DNA from: Strigops habroptila
Taxonomy: Eukaryota; Chordata; Aves; Psittaciformes; Psittacidae
Direction: 5' to 3'
NCBI RefSeq assembly: GCF_004027225.2
Contig: NC_044291.2
Location: 9,222,707-9,286,706 of the forward strand
Length of the DNA stretch: 64,000 bases
Shown: positions 24,001-36,000 of the stretch, one piece after another
Layout: each line of letters starts with the position of its first letter
Numbering within the stretch: position 1 is the stretch's first letter
Made by a program: the position numbers and the translations under genes
The notes under the pieces: generated by a model
What the model saw: the letters and a program-made list of their open reading frames with translations, nothing else
The model's database searches: none
What the model was told of the DNA's origin: nothing

Positions 24001-27000
24001 TGTTGTTCCATGCAAAACATGTTCACTCCTTGCAGTGTCTCCGGGATAGTCAGGGTCTTGTCTGGCTCCATATCCCTCTGTGGACTGTGCCAGCACTGCC
24101 TGGGAGGGGAGCAGCAAGGACCTCCTCTTGGAAACCCCTCTCCAAGAGAAAAGCCTTTCATCTGCAGCCAGGCTTGTCTCTCCCTGGACTCCCTTGGTTG
24201 CCAGTAGCTCCTTCATCATCAGGCTCTGCTTTAACCTTGCAGCAGGGGCAAATGTGCCTTTTCCACAAGCTGGGAAGCTTGCCTTTCCTTGTGGCCCCAT
24301 TTTCCCAGCCTTGCCAGGAAGGGAATATAGCTTGCTATTAAATCAAGAGCTGGCCAAGGGACAGCTCGTGAGCAGAGCCTGGAAGCTGCTTTGGTTATTC
24401 TGTGTAAACTGGCTCTGGAGTTACATAGACAAGTCATGACACTGAGTGAGCAGCCATGCTGGTGAACCCTGGTGGACACCTCCCTCTGGTCATTTTGGAA
24501 GCATTCCCCTTCCAGCCCCCCTTTGGCACAGGTAGCTGGGTGAGAGCAGCAGCCTGTAATGCTGGGATAGGGCTGGCAGCAGAGCCCAGAGCGAGGGGCA
24601 GTTCTTGTGCAGCCCAGCTGTCTCTGCTTCCCTCCTTTCAGGCAATTCCTTGGCATCCCAAGCCAAAGCCTCTCCTCTGTCTCCCGCAGCCCATGTTCTA
24701 TCGGGGCCTGGCCGGCTCGCAGGTGACACTGAGCACCATGGTGAACCAGACCCGTGTCATGCTGGAGGAGCAGGCACGGCATCTCCTCAACGAGCAGGAG
24801 CGGGCCACCATGGGCTACTACCTCGATGAGTACAAGGAAGGCCACATCTCCGTGGATGCTCTGGTCATGGCGCTCTTCGAACTACTCAACACACACGCTA
24901 AGGTGAGGCCCACTCCATGGTCAGGGATGGTTCCTTGTACCTGGTGGACTGAGCAGAGCCATTGGCACAGCAGATAAGTCTCCAAGGTTATCTGCTCAGG
25001 GACAACGGTGAGGGTGGAAAACAAAATCCAGATGTAGGACACTATGGGGGATAGAGGCTGGTATTCAGTGGCAGATGAGCTTCTGGTAAAGTTTAGGACC
25101 AAACCTCCTCGTGCATTACATGGAATGGGTTGTGTTGTGTTGGAAGGGACCTTAAAGCTCCTCCAGTTCCAACCCCCTGCCACGGGCAGGGACACCTTCC
25201 ACTAGAGCAGGTTGCTCCAAGCCCCTGTGTCCAACCTGGCCTTGAACACTGCCAGGGATGGGGCATTCACAACTTCCTGGGGCAGCCTGTTCCAGTTCCT
25301 CACCAAAGGCTCTGTTACCTGCCAGTACATCCCATTACCACTGTTGGACAGTGTGGGAGGGGGGGTCTTCACCTCCCAGGAGGGTGGTCGTGCTCCAGTG
25401 TGTCTTTGCTGTGTGTCTCCTGGTGCAGTTCTCGCTGCTTTCGGAGGTGCGGGGTGTCATCTCCCCGCAAGATCTCGACCGCTTTGACAACCTGGTGCTG
25501 AAGAGGGAGATAGAGTCCATGAAGGCGCGTCAGCCCTCAGGGCCCACCATTGCCACCGACTCCTACTCCATGATGTCCTACAGCGACACCGTCTCCTCCT
25601 CCAGCAGCCACTTCACTGCCACCACTGTCAGCTCAGCCCGGGTGAGTCCTTCCTGGCTGGTTCTTTTGCTTTCCATGCCTGCTCCTGGCAGCCCTACAAG
25701 CACTTCGTATCCCTGGAGTGCTATAAAGGCATTTCACCCGCAGGAGAAATGAGGGATTCCTTCGCTGGTGGATTCCCCAGAGCTTATCTGGGTGCAATAG
25801 TGTGATTTGTAGGTGCATAAGATGGTGCCGTGACATGCGCTTGGTATCTCCATGCTCCTGACACTGAGATGTGACTATCCTCTGCATGGGGGCTTGACCT
25901 GGTGCTGTCACTTTGTCCCCTGTGCTATGCAAGGTGCATCCACACAGGGATCTCAGTGTCTTGCCCCTGCTGAGCCTGCTGCTATTCACCAGCTCTGGTG
26001 TCTGAATCACCTCCTTAAAGGCGTTTGCTGCCTGCTCTGCATCCCAGCAGGGAGCTCGGTGGCCTGGGCAAGCCCCTTCCCACTCTCCAGCATTGAGTGG
26101 CAGCTCTCCCACATCTCCCTACCAGCCCTTCACTGCACGCACCCTCTTAACTAGGTTCCTGTAATCACCTCCAAGTGCACAGGCACGTTAATCTCCTGCC
26201 CATCAAATGCCTTTCACCATAAATGCATCAGCAACCTTAGAAATGAAAACCTTCCTAAAAAGAACGGGTGACAAGGGGCTTTCTGCTGGTTGGGTACAAG
26301 GAAACCAGCCCATGGCCAGGGAGAGTGGGAATGTGGTGCAGAAGGTGCAGGCAGGGTGGGAGTTGAGGGCATTCCTGGGCTGTCCCTGCCTGCACGGGTC
26401 AGTCCAGCATCCCAAGAGGCCTTGGAGAGCTTCAGAGCATCAGAGCTGGGCTTTTGTCCCATTGACTTCACAAAAGCCATGTGCTCTGTTCATAATGGAT
26501 TACAGTGAGATGCTTTCTGGATCCAGAGAAACAAAGCAAGTTTTTCTCTGCTGGGAAAACCTTTCTGAAGCACAGAAAACCAACGCAGGTCTGCCAGGAC
26601 TTGTGAGTTGAGTGTGACCCTCTGCTCTCATGCCATCCCCATCCCTGGGGCTGTACCACTTCCCTCAGGTGTGCCATGCTCTCCCTCCTGCTCCATGACA
26701 CCAAGCTTGGCTGCTTGACCTGGTGTGTGAGCCGTGGTCCAGCCCTACCTGGCACACGAGCCCTGAGGTCAGGGGTGGAGACTGGGGTACTGTTCTGGCA
26801 TAGAGAAGACAGTGTGTACCCTGCTGTAAGAGCTTCCTTCAAGAACATGTGTCCCTTGGTCACACTACAAGTCCTCCCTGGCAGTGGGGCACCTCTTTCC
26901 ATGGGTGTGAAAGCATACCCTGCTCCAAGCTCTGCCTGGGCTGTTGGGAATGCTAACACATGAGAAGGTTCTCACCACTGCTGCTGGAACAAGTGCCAAG

Positions 27001-30000
27001 CAGAGAGCACCAGCTCATGGTAGGTGGATGCTTATCTCAGCTAGCAGGAGAGAGAACAGGGGCAGAGCTCCCAAACTATTTCTTCTGCCCTGAGCTCTTG
27101 CTGCTCTCCTTCCCCAGCACTGGCTGCGGCTGGATGTGGATCCTGCAGGATGGGTTTGGAGGGAGGAGGGATGCCTTGTGCTGGGGTTTGCTTGTCTCCC
27201 TCACTTGTCCTGCACCCCCCTGATGGTGTTTTTTGCTTTTGTGCTTGTTTCAATCTGCTTTTCCCCCATCACGTCCCCAGGAGCGGCTCTTGTGGCTAAT
27301 AGACCTGATGGAGGTAGGGGCTGCTGAGTGCTGCGGTTGCCATAGCAGAGGGGATGAGTGTGTGTGTGGATGGGTGTTGGGAGGGAGGCAGGGAACAGGC
27401 TGTGCAGGGACCAGCATGTCAACAGCCACATGAACAGTGCCTCCATTCATCCCCTTAGCCCTGTTGAGCCATTCCAGTCCCTTTGCTCCAGCATAGCTTT
27501 AGGCCTTGATGCTGCAGAGCAGCCAAGACTCAGCCTTGAGCCAGACCCAGTGTTCTGCTTGCACTGGAGCCCTGTGTGTCACTGGCAGCTCAAGGATGGG
27601 CTTTTAGGACCAGCAGTGTTGGTGGACCCCAGACTGTCCCTCCTGTTGCTGCCTGCCTCTACCTGCTGCTCTGCTGTCTTGCCGTATGGGCACCCTGCCT
27701 AAATACCAGTAGGTGGTCACATCCTGTCACTCATAGAATCCCAGACTGGTTTGGCTTGGAAGGGACCTTAAAGCTCACCCAGTCCCAGCCCCCTGCCACG
27801 GGCAGGGACACCTTCCTCTAGAGCAGGTTGCTCCAAGCCCCATTCATCCTCAAGGATAGGGGAGAATTTTCCTTATGAGCTTTGGGTCTGCAGGAACCTG
27901 TGCTGCAGTGCAGGAGGGGTTGGTGTACTCGTGCTGTGCATGTTTAGCCTTGGAGAAATCCTCACACAGGCTTTAGAGAGGCTACACATGGATGTGGGGA
28001 GAGCCTCAGAAGTCTTTCTGTCATAGCAGTGCTCTTGGTTGGGAGGAGGTTGAGAATAGCTGCCGGTTTGTGCTCCATGGTGTAGTGTGTTCCCTCATCC
28101 TCATCTGGGAGGAAATCACAGGGGTCAGTGGGTTGAGGACACGCAGGGAGGTGGAGGTGGGAGCTGGTGGTACTGCTCTGGGAGAGGAGCTCTGGCCCCA
28201 GAGCCGCATCCCTCTGGAAACAGCACTGCTCTGGAAGGGGATGCTGTAGTGTTCCCAGATGGGGTTCATCAGAGGCACCCTGCATCGTGGTACACAGAGT
28301 TCTTTGCCTTCGTGACCAAAGGCAGTGACACTAAACCAGGCTTCCCGTCCTGTCAGCTCTCTGTGGGTCAGGGGGTGAAATGGTGTCACAAATAACCAGT
28401 GTGAGGCTCATCAGAACCTGCCATGTGACAAGTGATGTTGACTTGTCCCAGTGCTTGAGGACACTGGGAAATGAGACAAAGCTGTGTTTGGTGGGGCCAT
28501 CCATAGATAATGGATGTTGGTCTGTCTGTCCCCATCACCTCTTGTAAGTCTTGGCTCTCAAGATGAGTCCTGCAAAGCAGAAGTGAATTGTAGCAGCAAT
28601 GATCAGATGCAACTTGTCTGATGACAGCAGGGTGAGTTTGTAATTGCCCACAGGCCAGGCAGCATTTCCTTTGGCACTGCCTCCTGCCCAGCCCTCATTG
28701 TTAGGATTACCCCTAGCAAAGATGTTGCCATCTGAAGGTGCCTTCTCCTCCCAGGGCCTGATCCCACAGGCTCTGACTTGCTTCCAGCTCCCTGAAGCTG
28801 CAGGATGGGCCCCATGAGGTAACCCAGTTTTGTTGCTAAACCCCTGTCTGTCTGTGGTCTGTCTTTGGTCTCTGTTCTGCAAAAAGTATAAGTAAGGAGA
28901 GGCTGACACTGAGCTGTTCCTCTCTCTGGACAGTGAATCTCAAGCACAAGAGTCCACAGCCTCTTTGGCAGATGAGCTCTGTGTCCGCATAGGGAGAGCA
29001 GAACAAGAGCAGAAGAAGAGGGGACATCTTCCTCACCAATGTCTCCTGTTGTTGCTGCTCCAGCTCCTGGTGTCCTCTGACCCCTCCAGGACAGGCACAG
29101 ACATCCCATGTGGAGGGTTCTCATGTGCTTGGCATGATCCTCTCAGACAAGGAGGTTAGAGACAGGGTGAAGCCACCACATGGGTGTCATCATCACCCTC
29201 AGAGCCCCCAGGTCTGTGCTCAGGCTGGGGCAGGGAAAGGGCTCTGGGGCTCCTCCAGCCCTGTGGATCCATTCTGGGGTGGGAGAGGGAAGGGGAGAGT
29301 GGAGGGAAGCTGGGCTTACAATGGCACTGTTGTTCAAAACTAAACTCTACAGGAGTCAGGCTGAGTCGCTCTGCAAAAGTCTCAGTAGCAGTAACTGGAA
29401 AATAAGGGACTCATTTGGAGCTGTGAGGTTAATTAAAAGTTGGGTTGTATTCCCCAGGGAGGTGGGAGTTCCTCCATCGCTTAATCAGTGAATGGAAACT
29501 GGCTGGCTGAATGAAAGATGCTCTGAAAGAAAGATGCTTTCCAGCTCCATCGCTCCTGCCCTGGGCTCCAGGATAGGAAGGGCCAAAGTTTTCCATCCGA
29601 GGGGCTGGAAGAGCCTCATCTGCCTCCAGTTTCCGTAAGAAACTAAGAAAACAGGTTGGGTAAAGAAGCAGGGTCGGTAGGAGGGAGCAGCCTCCTCAGT
29701 AAATACTCATTTCTCAGAGCAGTAGCACCATAGCTCCAATGGGGCTTTCAAGGGAAATCCAAGAAAGCTGTCTTAAAATAGCCAATTCCTGAAAGCAAAT
29801 GTGCTCAGCTTAAAAGCCATTACACTTCATAGCCCAGAGCAGTTTCTGGTTAATTGCTTTTGCCCCCAGAGTCGTCACCTTGGGGAGAGGAGAATCTCCT
29901 GCTGGCACAGTTCAGCGTTAGTGTCCCTGGGTCTGAGGGACCACAGAGCCAGGGCTGAGGCACAGCATGTGATGTGCTCTGGGATGGGCTTCATGTCCTG

Positions 30001-33000
30001 GTGATGGGCGCAGAGTTCAGTGGCACATCTGGGGTGATGGCTCTGGTTTTAGGCATTCTTCCCTGTGAGGGTGCTGAGGCGCTGGCACAGGGTGCCCAGA
30101 GAAGCTGTGGCTGCCCCATCCCTGGCAGTGTTCAAGGCCAGGTTGGACACAGGGGCTTGGAGCAACCTGCTCTAGTGGAAGGTGTCCCTGCCCGTGGCAG
30201 GGGGTTGAAGCTGGATGAGCTTTAAGCTCTCTTCAACCCAAACCAGTCTGGGATTCTGTGATCTCTGCTCCTTGATGTCCCGATGGCACTCAAGCCTTTA
30301 AATTCACCATCACTCCAATCAAATCTGAAGTCCTGTTCCTAATGTGCGCACAGCCCAGAGCAGTTCATGGTCATTTTAATCAATATGAAGGCAGGTTGCT
30401 TCTGAAATAGCCCCACCAGCCTCTCGCTCCAGCCTCACACACAGGGTAACGCCTTGTCCTTCATCCCAGCGCTTGGATTTGCCCAGTTCTAGCATGTCAG
30501 GCCTGGCTGGAGCCTGATCTTTCAGCCAAACCCATTTCCTGCCCTGGCTGGCTGCATGGTCAGTGACCCAGGGAGGAGTTTGGGGATGTTCCTCTTTCAG
30601 AACCCGCCTGCCTTTACATTGGATTAATGGATGGAATCAGCCCGTGCCAGCGGAAGGAGTGTTTTCCCAAGTTCATAGTTTACCTGTCACTCTCTGAACA
30701 AGCCATTTCTTTCAGTTCTCATTCTCTAGGGCTCTCTCTGAAGCCAGGGAGCTAAAAGTACTTCCCATCAATGTTTTTGCTGCTTCTCTAATGCTCTGAA
30801 TTGCCTCCCGTGTCTATTCTGGGATGCTGACATCTCACAGCACAGCAGCAGCCTCCAGCAGATGGGGGGATGCAGCTGCAGCAGCATTTCAGCTAATCGC
30901 TTGTTTACCCTGCAGTAAATAACACCCAGTTAAAAACAAACTGTACCCTGCCCATTCCAGCACCAGCAAGCAAACAGCCCTGGGAACATGACAGGAATGA
31001 TGTACATCCTTTCCATGCAGCACTGGTGCAGCACCACTCCGGATTGGGAATTGCTCTGGGAGAAGGATGCTGAGCGTGGATTTGCTCTTCCAGGGCCTTG
31101 CAGGGGAACCAGATGGAGCTGGGGATGGCAAAGCCAGCAGCAGAGCCTGGCTCTGGGCTAAAGCCATGACTAGCTGGGTTCAGCACTGGCTGCACGCCCC
31201 GTGCTCTCCCATCCCTGCTGTTACTTAGCCAAGGTGCCTGTTTGCTCTGCTTGACCACATCCACATCCTCTCCTTGGGTCCATCCTGTTGACAACTGCCC
31301 CTGCACAGACAGACTGACAGATTCCCATAGCCCACCTTGATTGCTGGAGCTGTGATGGCTTTGGAGCCATGTTGGGACATTTCCTATTGCTGTTTAGACT
31401 CATAAAGGGAAAGCAGGTTCTGTTTGCATCTCACTGCTCAGGTTTGCAAGGGAGGGAGGTTTTGCACTTGTCTCTTGCCCTTCTCTCAGGAAAGATGCAG
31501 GTATTGAACCTGCTGGGTCCAAACCAACCAGGAGGAGCTGAGGTTTGGATTAAGAGGAGCACACTCCTCCACTGCAGGTTCACAGCATGCTTTGAGCACG
31601 CTTTTTAGCTTGGGAGAGCCTGTATCCCAACAAAGCTGCTTTGCTTTGTTTCCCAACACAGTTGCTTTGCTGATATAATGTGTGGGTCTGCAGGGAACCT
31701 CCAAGGAAACAGAACCCTTTGGGTAAAAGACTGGCCTTGCATGGGGGGGTTTGGGTGAGCACTCTGCATGTTCCCCATCATGCTGGCGCTGTGCTGGGTG
31801 CTCCTTGCTGCTCTAACTTGGTTTTCTCTTCCTTCTTTTCTCTCTCAGAACACATCAGAGTTGGAGGGAGGTGGAGATGGCCACCAAAGCAGCATCAACA
31901 CCCTGCCAGATGTCTCCCTGGTAAGACACCACATGGGAGATGGAGCTGAACTGGTGATGCTGAGGTTTGCCTCAGCTTCTGTAGCTCTTTGCTTAATCAA
32001 CGCCTCATTGATGTCACTGAAACAAGTTAATCAGACTGGTTTGGAAGGATTCTGGCTGGATAGCATCTGTGTAGAGCAAAAGTTGGGTAGTTTGTCCTCT
32101 AATCATCCTCATTTGTCAGTTATGTTCTTCTTGTCAATAAGGTCAGGAAGGTGTTTCTATGAAAGTCAGCTCATTTTGCCATCGTCACCATGAGAAGGCT
32201 CTGAGTCTGGGGAAGTGTCCTAAACACTGTGTCCTTGCTTTGGCAGGATGATCTCTCCTCCTTCCCAGATGAACCACCCAACTTCAAGCCTCCACCTCCT
32301 CCTTCAGCCCCGCAGATGCTGGCCCCCTCCTCTGCCCAGCACAGGACCCCAGGGAAGGACAAGCCCAAGCGCCCTTCCTCCGAGTCCTCCCAGTCAGGCC
32401 TCTTCTTCATGGCCCCCCGGCACCCCACCCCCCCCCCCCAGCCACCCCGAGAAGGACACGGTCAGCATCACCTCCACGGCCACCACATCCACCGAGGAGT
32501 CAGCCCCAAGCCCCATCTATGCCACCATCTCCCCAGCCCTGCACGGCTCCAGGAGGCAGATGGATGCTCAGCTCTCCTTGGTCAGCCAGCAGCCCATCGG
32601 GCCCTTCCCCAGGGTCCAGTCCCCAACCAGGTTGAATAGCCTGTCCCTGGAGGCTCCTGCATCCGGTGGGCTTCAGAGCCCCCCTTCCCCATCGCCACCG
32701 CCTCCTCCATCCCACCCAGCACCCCCTCCTCCAGACAAGGGCAGCCCCCAGGCTGTGGCCAACCAGCACTTCATCATGGTGGAGGTGCACCAACCCAACA
32801 GCGAGCCCGACGTCAATGAAGTGAGGCCCTTGCCCCAGGCCAGAGGTGGGTGACACATTGTCAGCTGTGGGGTGACAAAATAAACCCTCTCTGGGGTGGT
32901 CCTCAAGATAGAAGTGACAGATCTAAAGGGCAGGAACTAGGGGAAGGGGTTGAAGGATAAAACCTGCATCAGACTGCTGGAGTGTGAGGCTTGGTTGCAC

Positions 33001-36000
33001 GGTTTCCCCATTCCCAGTGGGAATGTGGGCTTTCAGCACATGGTGGTGAAGAGCTATAGGGGAAAACATGCCCATTTTGGTCCAAACTCCTCGTCAGTAG
33101 GATGGGGGGAAAGCCTCAGAGCCTGGATCGGTGCTGGCATGCCCTGTTCTTTGGTTTGCTCTTTGTCATAGATGAGCTTCCATTCAGGAAACAGCTTGTA
33201 GAATCACAGACTCCCAGCCTGGTTTGTGTTGGAAGAGACCTTAAAGCTCATCCAGCTCCCACCCCCTGCCACGGGCAGGGACACCTTCCACTAGAGCAGG
33301 TTGCTCCAAGCCCCTGTGTCCAACCTGGCCTTGAACACTGCCAGGGATGGGGCAGCCACAGCTTCTCTGGGCACCCTGTGCCAGCGCCTCAGCACCCTCA
33401 CAGGGAAGAGCTTCTGCCTAAGAGCTCATCTCAATCTCCCCTCTGGCAGGTTAAAGCCATTCCCCATGTCCTGTCCCTCCAGGCCCTTGTCCAAAGCCCC
33501 TCTCCAGGTTTCCTGGAGCCCCTTTAGGCACTGGAGCTGCTCTAAGGTCTCCCCTTCAGGAGCCTTCTCTTCTCCAGGCTGCCCCAGCCCAGCTCTCTCA
33601 GCCTGGCTCCAGAGCAGAGCTGCTCCAGCCCTCGCAGCATCTTCAGGACAGGCCGGTCCTGGCCCCCGTTCCCGGGAGGATGGGCTCTGCCTCCGCTGAG
33701 GGCTGCGGGTACCCCGGGAATGTCCCGTTCACGTCCATGCCCGGGGGCGCGGTGCGAGTGGCATTGTCGCCATCCTGTGGCACCGTCCTCCCACTGCAGT
33801 TAGTTCATTCGTGTCGAGGTTATAGATGGGGCTGGGGGCCCTGCTCTGACACTGAGCGGGGTCGGATTCTGCCCGAAGGGTGTCAGCAGTGTCACTCCAA
33901 CTCCGCCAAGCCCCAGGAGATGTCCCGGACCCGCAGCCCTCTGTGCAGTGCTGTCAGACCATGTTTCCTGATGCTCATCTTGATCTGCACCCACACTCTT
34001 CATCCTCAGAGAAGAGAAAGCTCCTACTTGGCAGCTCCCCTTTGCTCGGGTCTGTCCCCATCTCCTCCCAAACCCTGGTGTGGAGCATGGGCCACCTCAA
34101 ACCTGCCTCCAGCAGGATCTCTAAACTCATCACCTGCTCATTCCATGCCATTTCAGGATTTGGGTTGGATCCTGGACCTGGGTTGGATCCTTGAGGCCCC
34201 TTGTTCCTTGACACTCCCTGGGCACAGCACTGCTGTTACCATAGAATCCCAGCCTGGTTTGGGTTGGAAGGGACCTTAAAGCTCATCCAGTTCCAACCCC
34301 CTGCCACGGGCAGGGACACCTTCCACTAGAGCAGGTTGCTCCAAGCCCCTGTGTCCAACCTGGCCTTGAACACTGCCAGGGATGGGGCAGCCACAGCTTC
34401 TCTGGGCACCCTGTGCCAGCGCCTCAGCACCCTCACAGGGAAGAGCTTCTGCCTTATACCTAACCTGAACTTCCCCTGTTTCAGTTTGAACCCATCCCCC
34501 CTTGTCCTATCACTCCAGTCCCTGATGAAGGTCCCTCCCCAGCATCCTTGTACCCCCTTGAGACACTGGAAGCTGCTCTGAGGTCTCCACGCAGCTTCTC
34601 TTCTCCAGGCTCAACAGCCCCAACTTTCCTTCAGTCTCTTCTGGAGGTGTCCGCTTGGGAACCTCACTCCAAAGTCCAGGTCAAATCCCAGGGGCCCTGC
34701 CCAGTGCTGGGAGCAGGTGGGATGTCCCAGCTCTGGGATGTAACCCCTAACATCCCTGGTGTCCCACAGCTTCCACGCTGTCACAGCTCTCGGACAGTGG
34801 GCAGACACTGAGCGAGGACAGTGGGGTGGACATCGGTGAGGTGGAGCTGAGCGGCCGGGACAAGGGCCGGCAGCTGATCTCTGGGAAAAGCCGAAGCCTC
34901 CAGGAGGCCCGGAGCAGCAATGGGGCGGCAGAAGGAGCCTCCAAGCCGGTGAGGATGGGTGCCCATGGATGCTGCTGCTGGTGGTGGGAGGTGGGCACCG
35001 GGGCTGCCCCTGCCATAGGCAGCATCCCCTCTTTTGTGCTTCCGTGGGTTCTTTGTCCCCTTGTTTCATGAGCCATGGGGAAGGGAGCCAGGAGGGGGGC
35101 ACTGTGGGGCTGATCCACTCCATCCTGGGTAAATCCTTCCTCACTCCAGCAAGAAGCTGCTTGGGACATGGCAGAGTTCGTGGCTCTGCGGAGCATCCCC
35201 ATTGTCACGAGTGAGGTGCCCTGTTGTGCAGAAGGGGAGGTGGCATCAGCTATCAGCAGTAAATTGGAGGGTTCCTGCTGGTGCCGAGGTTGAGGGTGGT
35301 CAGAGCAGCTCTGCTGCTCCCCAAGCCCTTCTGGACCTGCACATGGAATGTCGGGAGTCACAGAGCAACTGCAGGCCGTGTGTCTGTCCCTCTCCTGTGG
35401 AAGCCTGCCTTGGGGTGACCCTGCTTGTCATGGGGTGACCCTGGGCAGGAAGGGAAGGGATGGGGATACCTATGGGGTGCTAGCAAGGGCACGTGGGAGT
35501 ACTGGGAGTGGCCATGGGGAAAACTGCCCCATCCCTGGGATGGAAAGCTCCGTACCCATCCCATCCCCTGCCAGGGGCATCCCAGGGACTGGAGATGCCC
35601 CATCCCCATTCCATCCACATCCCACCCCCTGCTAGGGCCATCCCTGGGATTGGAGATGATCCATCCCATCCCCAACCCATCCCCATTCCATCCACATCCC
35701 ACCCACGGCTAGGGCCATCCTGGGGATTTGGGGTGCTCTATCCCATCCCCATCCCCTGCCAGGGCCATCCTGGAGATAGGGGATGCTCCATCTCATCCCC
35801 ATCCCATCCCTACCCCCTGAGGATTGGAGATGCTCCATTCCATCCTCATCCCCTGCCAGGGCCATCCTGGGGATTCAGAGTGCTCCATCCCATCCCCACC
35901 CCATCCCCTGCCCGCTGTGGGTCCTGGTGCCCCTCAGCAGCACTGCCCATCTTTCCCCAGCCGGGGCTGCTGGAGCCCACGTCTTGCCTGATCCGTGTGT

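Larger units (their letters stand above)
27314..31848 (+). other. WHRN: WHRN intron (4.5 kb)
   Basis: No exon was recognised. It contains CR1 copies at 27731-27843 and 30058-30262. The rest is single-copy, including an AT-richer stretch around 29390-29480 of unknown role. Confidence 0.7.
32846..34769 (+). other. WHRN: WHRN intron (1.9 kb) with two CR1 copies
   Basis: About half is CR1 (33198-33645 and 34241-34645). The remainder, 33650-34240, is single-copy with nothing recognised. Confidence 0.8.

Noticed and set aside
24231-24845. Minus-strand 204-codon open frame in WHRN
   Set aside because: It covers a WHRN exon in antisense and intron sequence. No family resemblance, no splice or promoter support.
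32247-32845. WHRN as a pseudogene because of the frame break
   Set aside because: All other exons, splice sites and the stop codon are intact and conserved. One base in a 12-C homopolymer is most simply a sequence error.
35480-35912. Overlapping open frames rich in Pro/His/Ser or Gly/Met/Asp near 35.5-35.9 kb and 37.7-38.1 kb
   Set aside because: These are translations of the CATCCC minisatellites. They show periodic low-complexity protein with no start or splice support.
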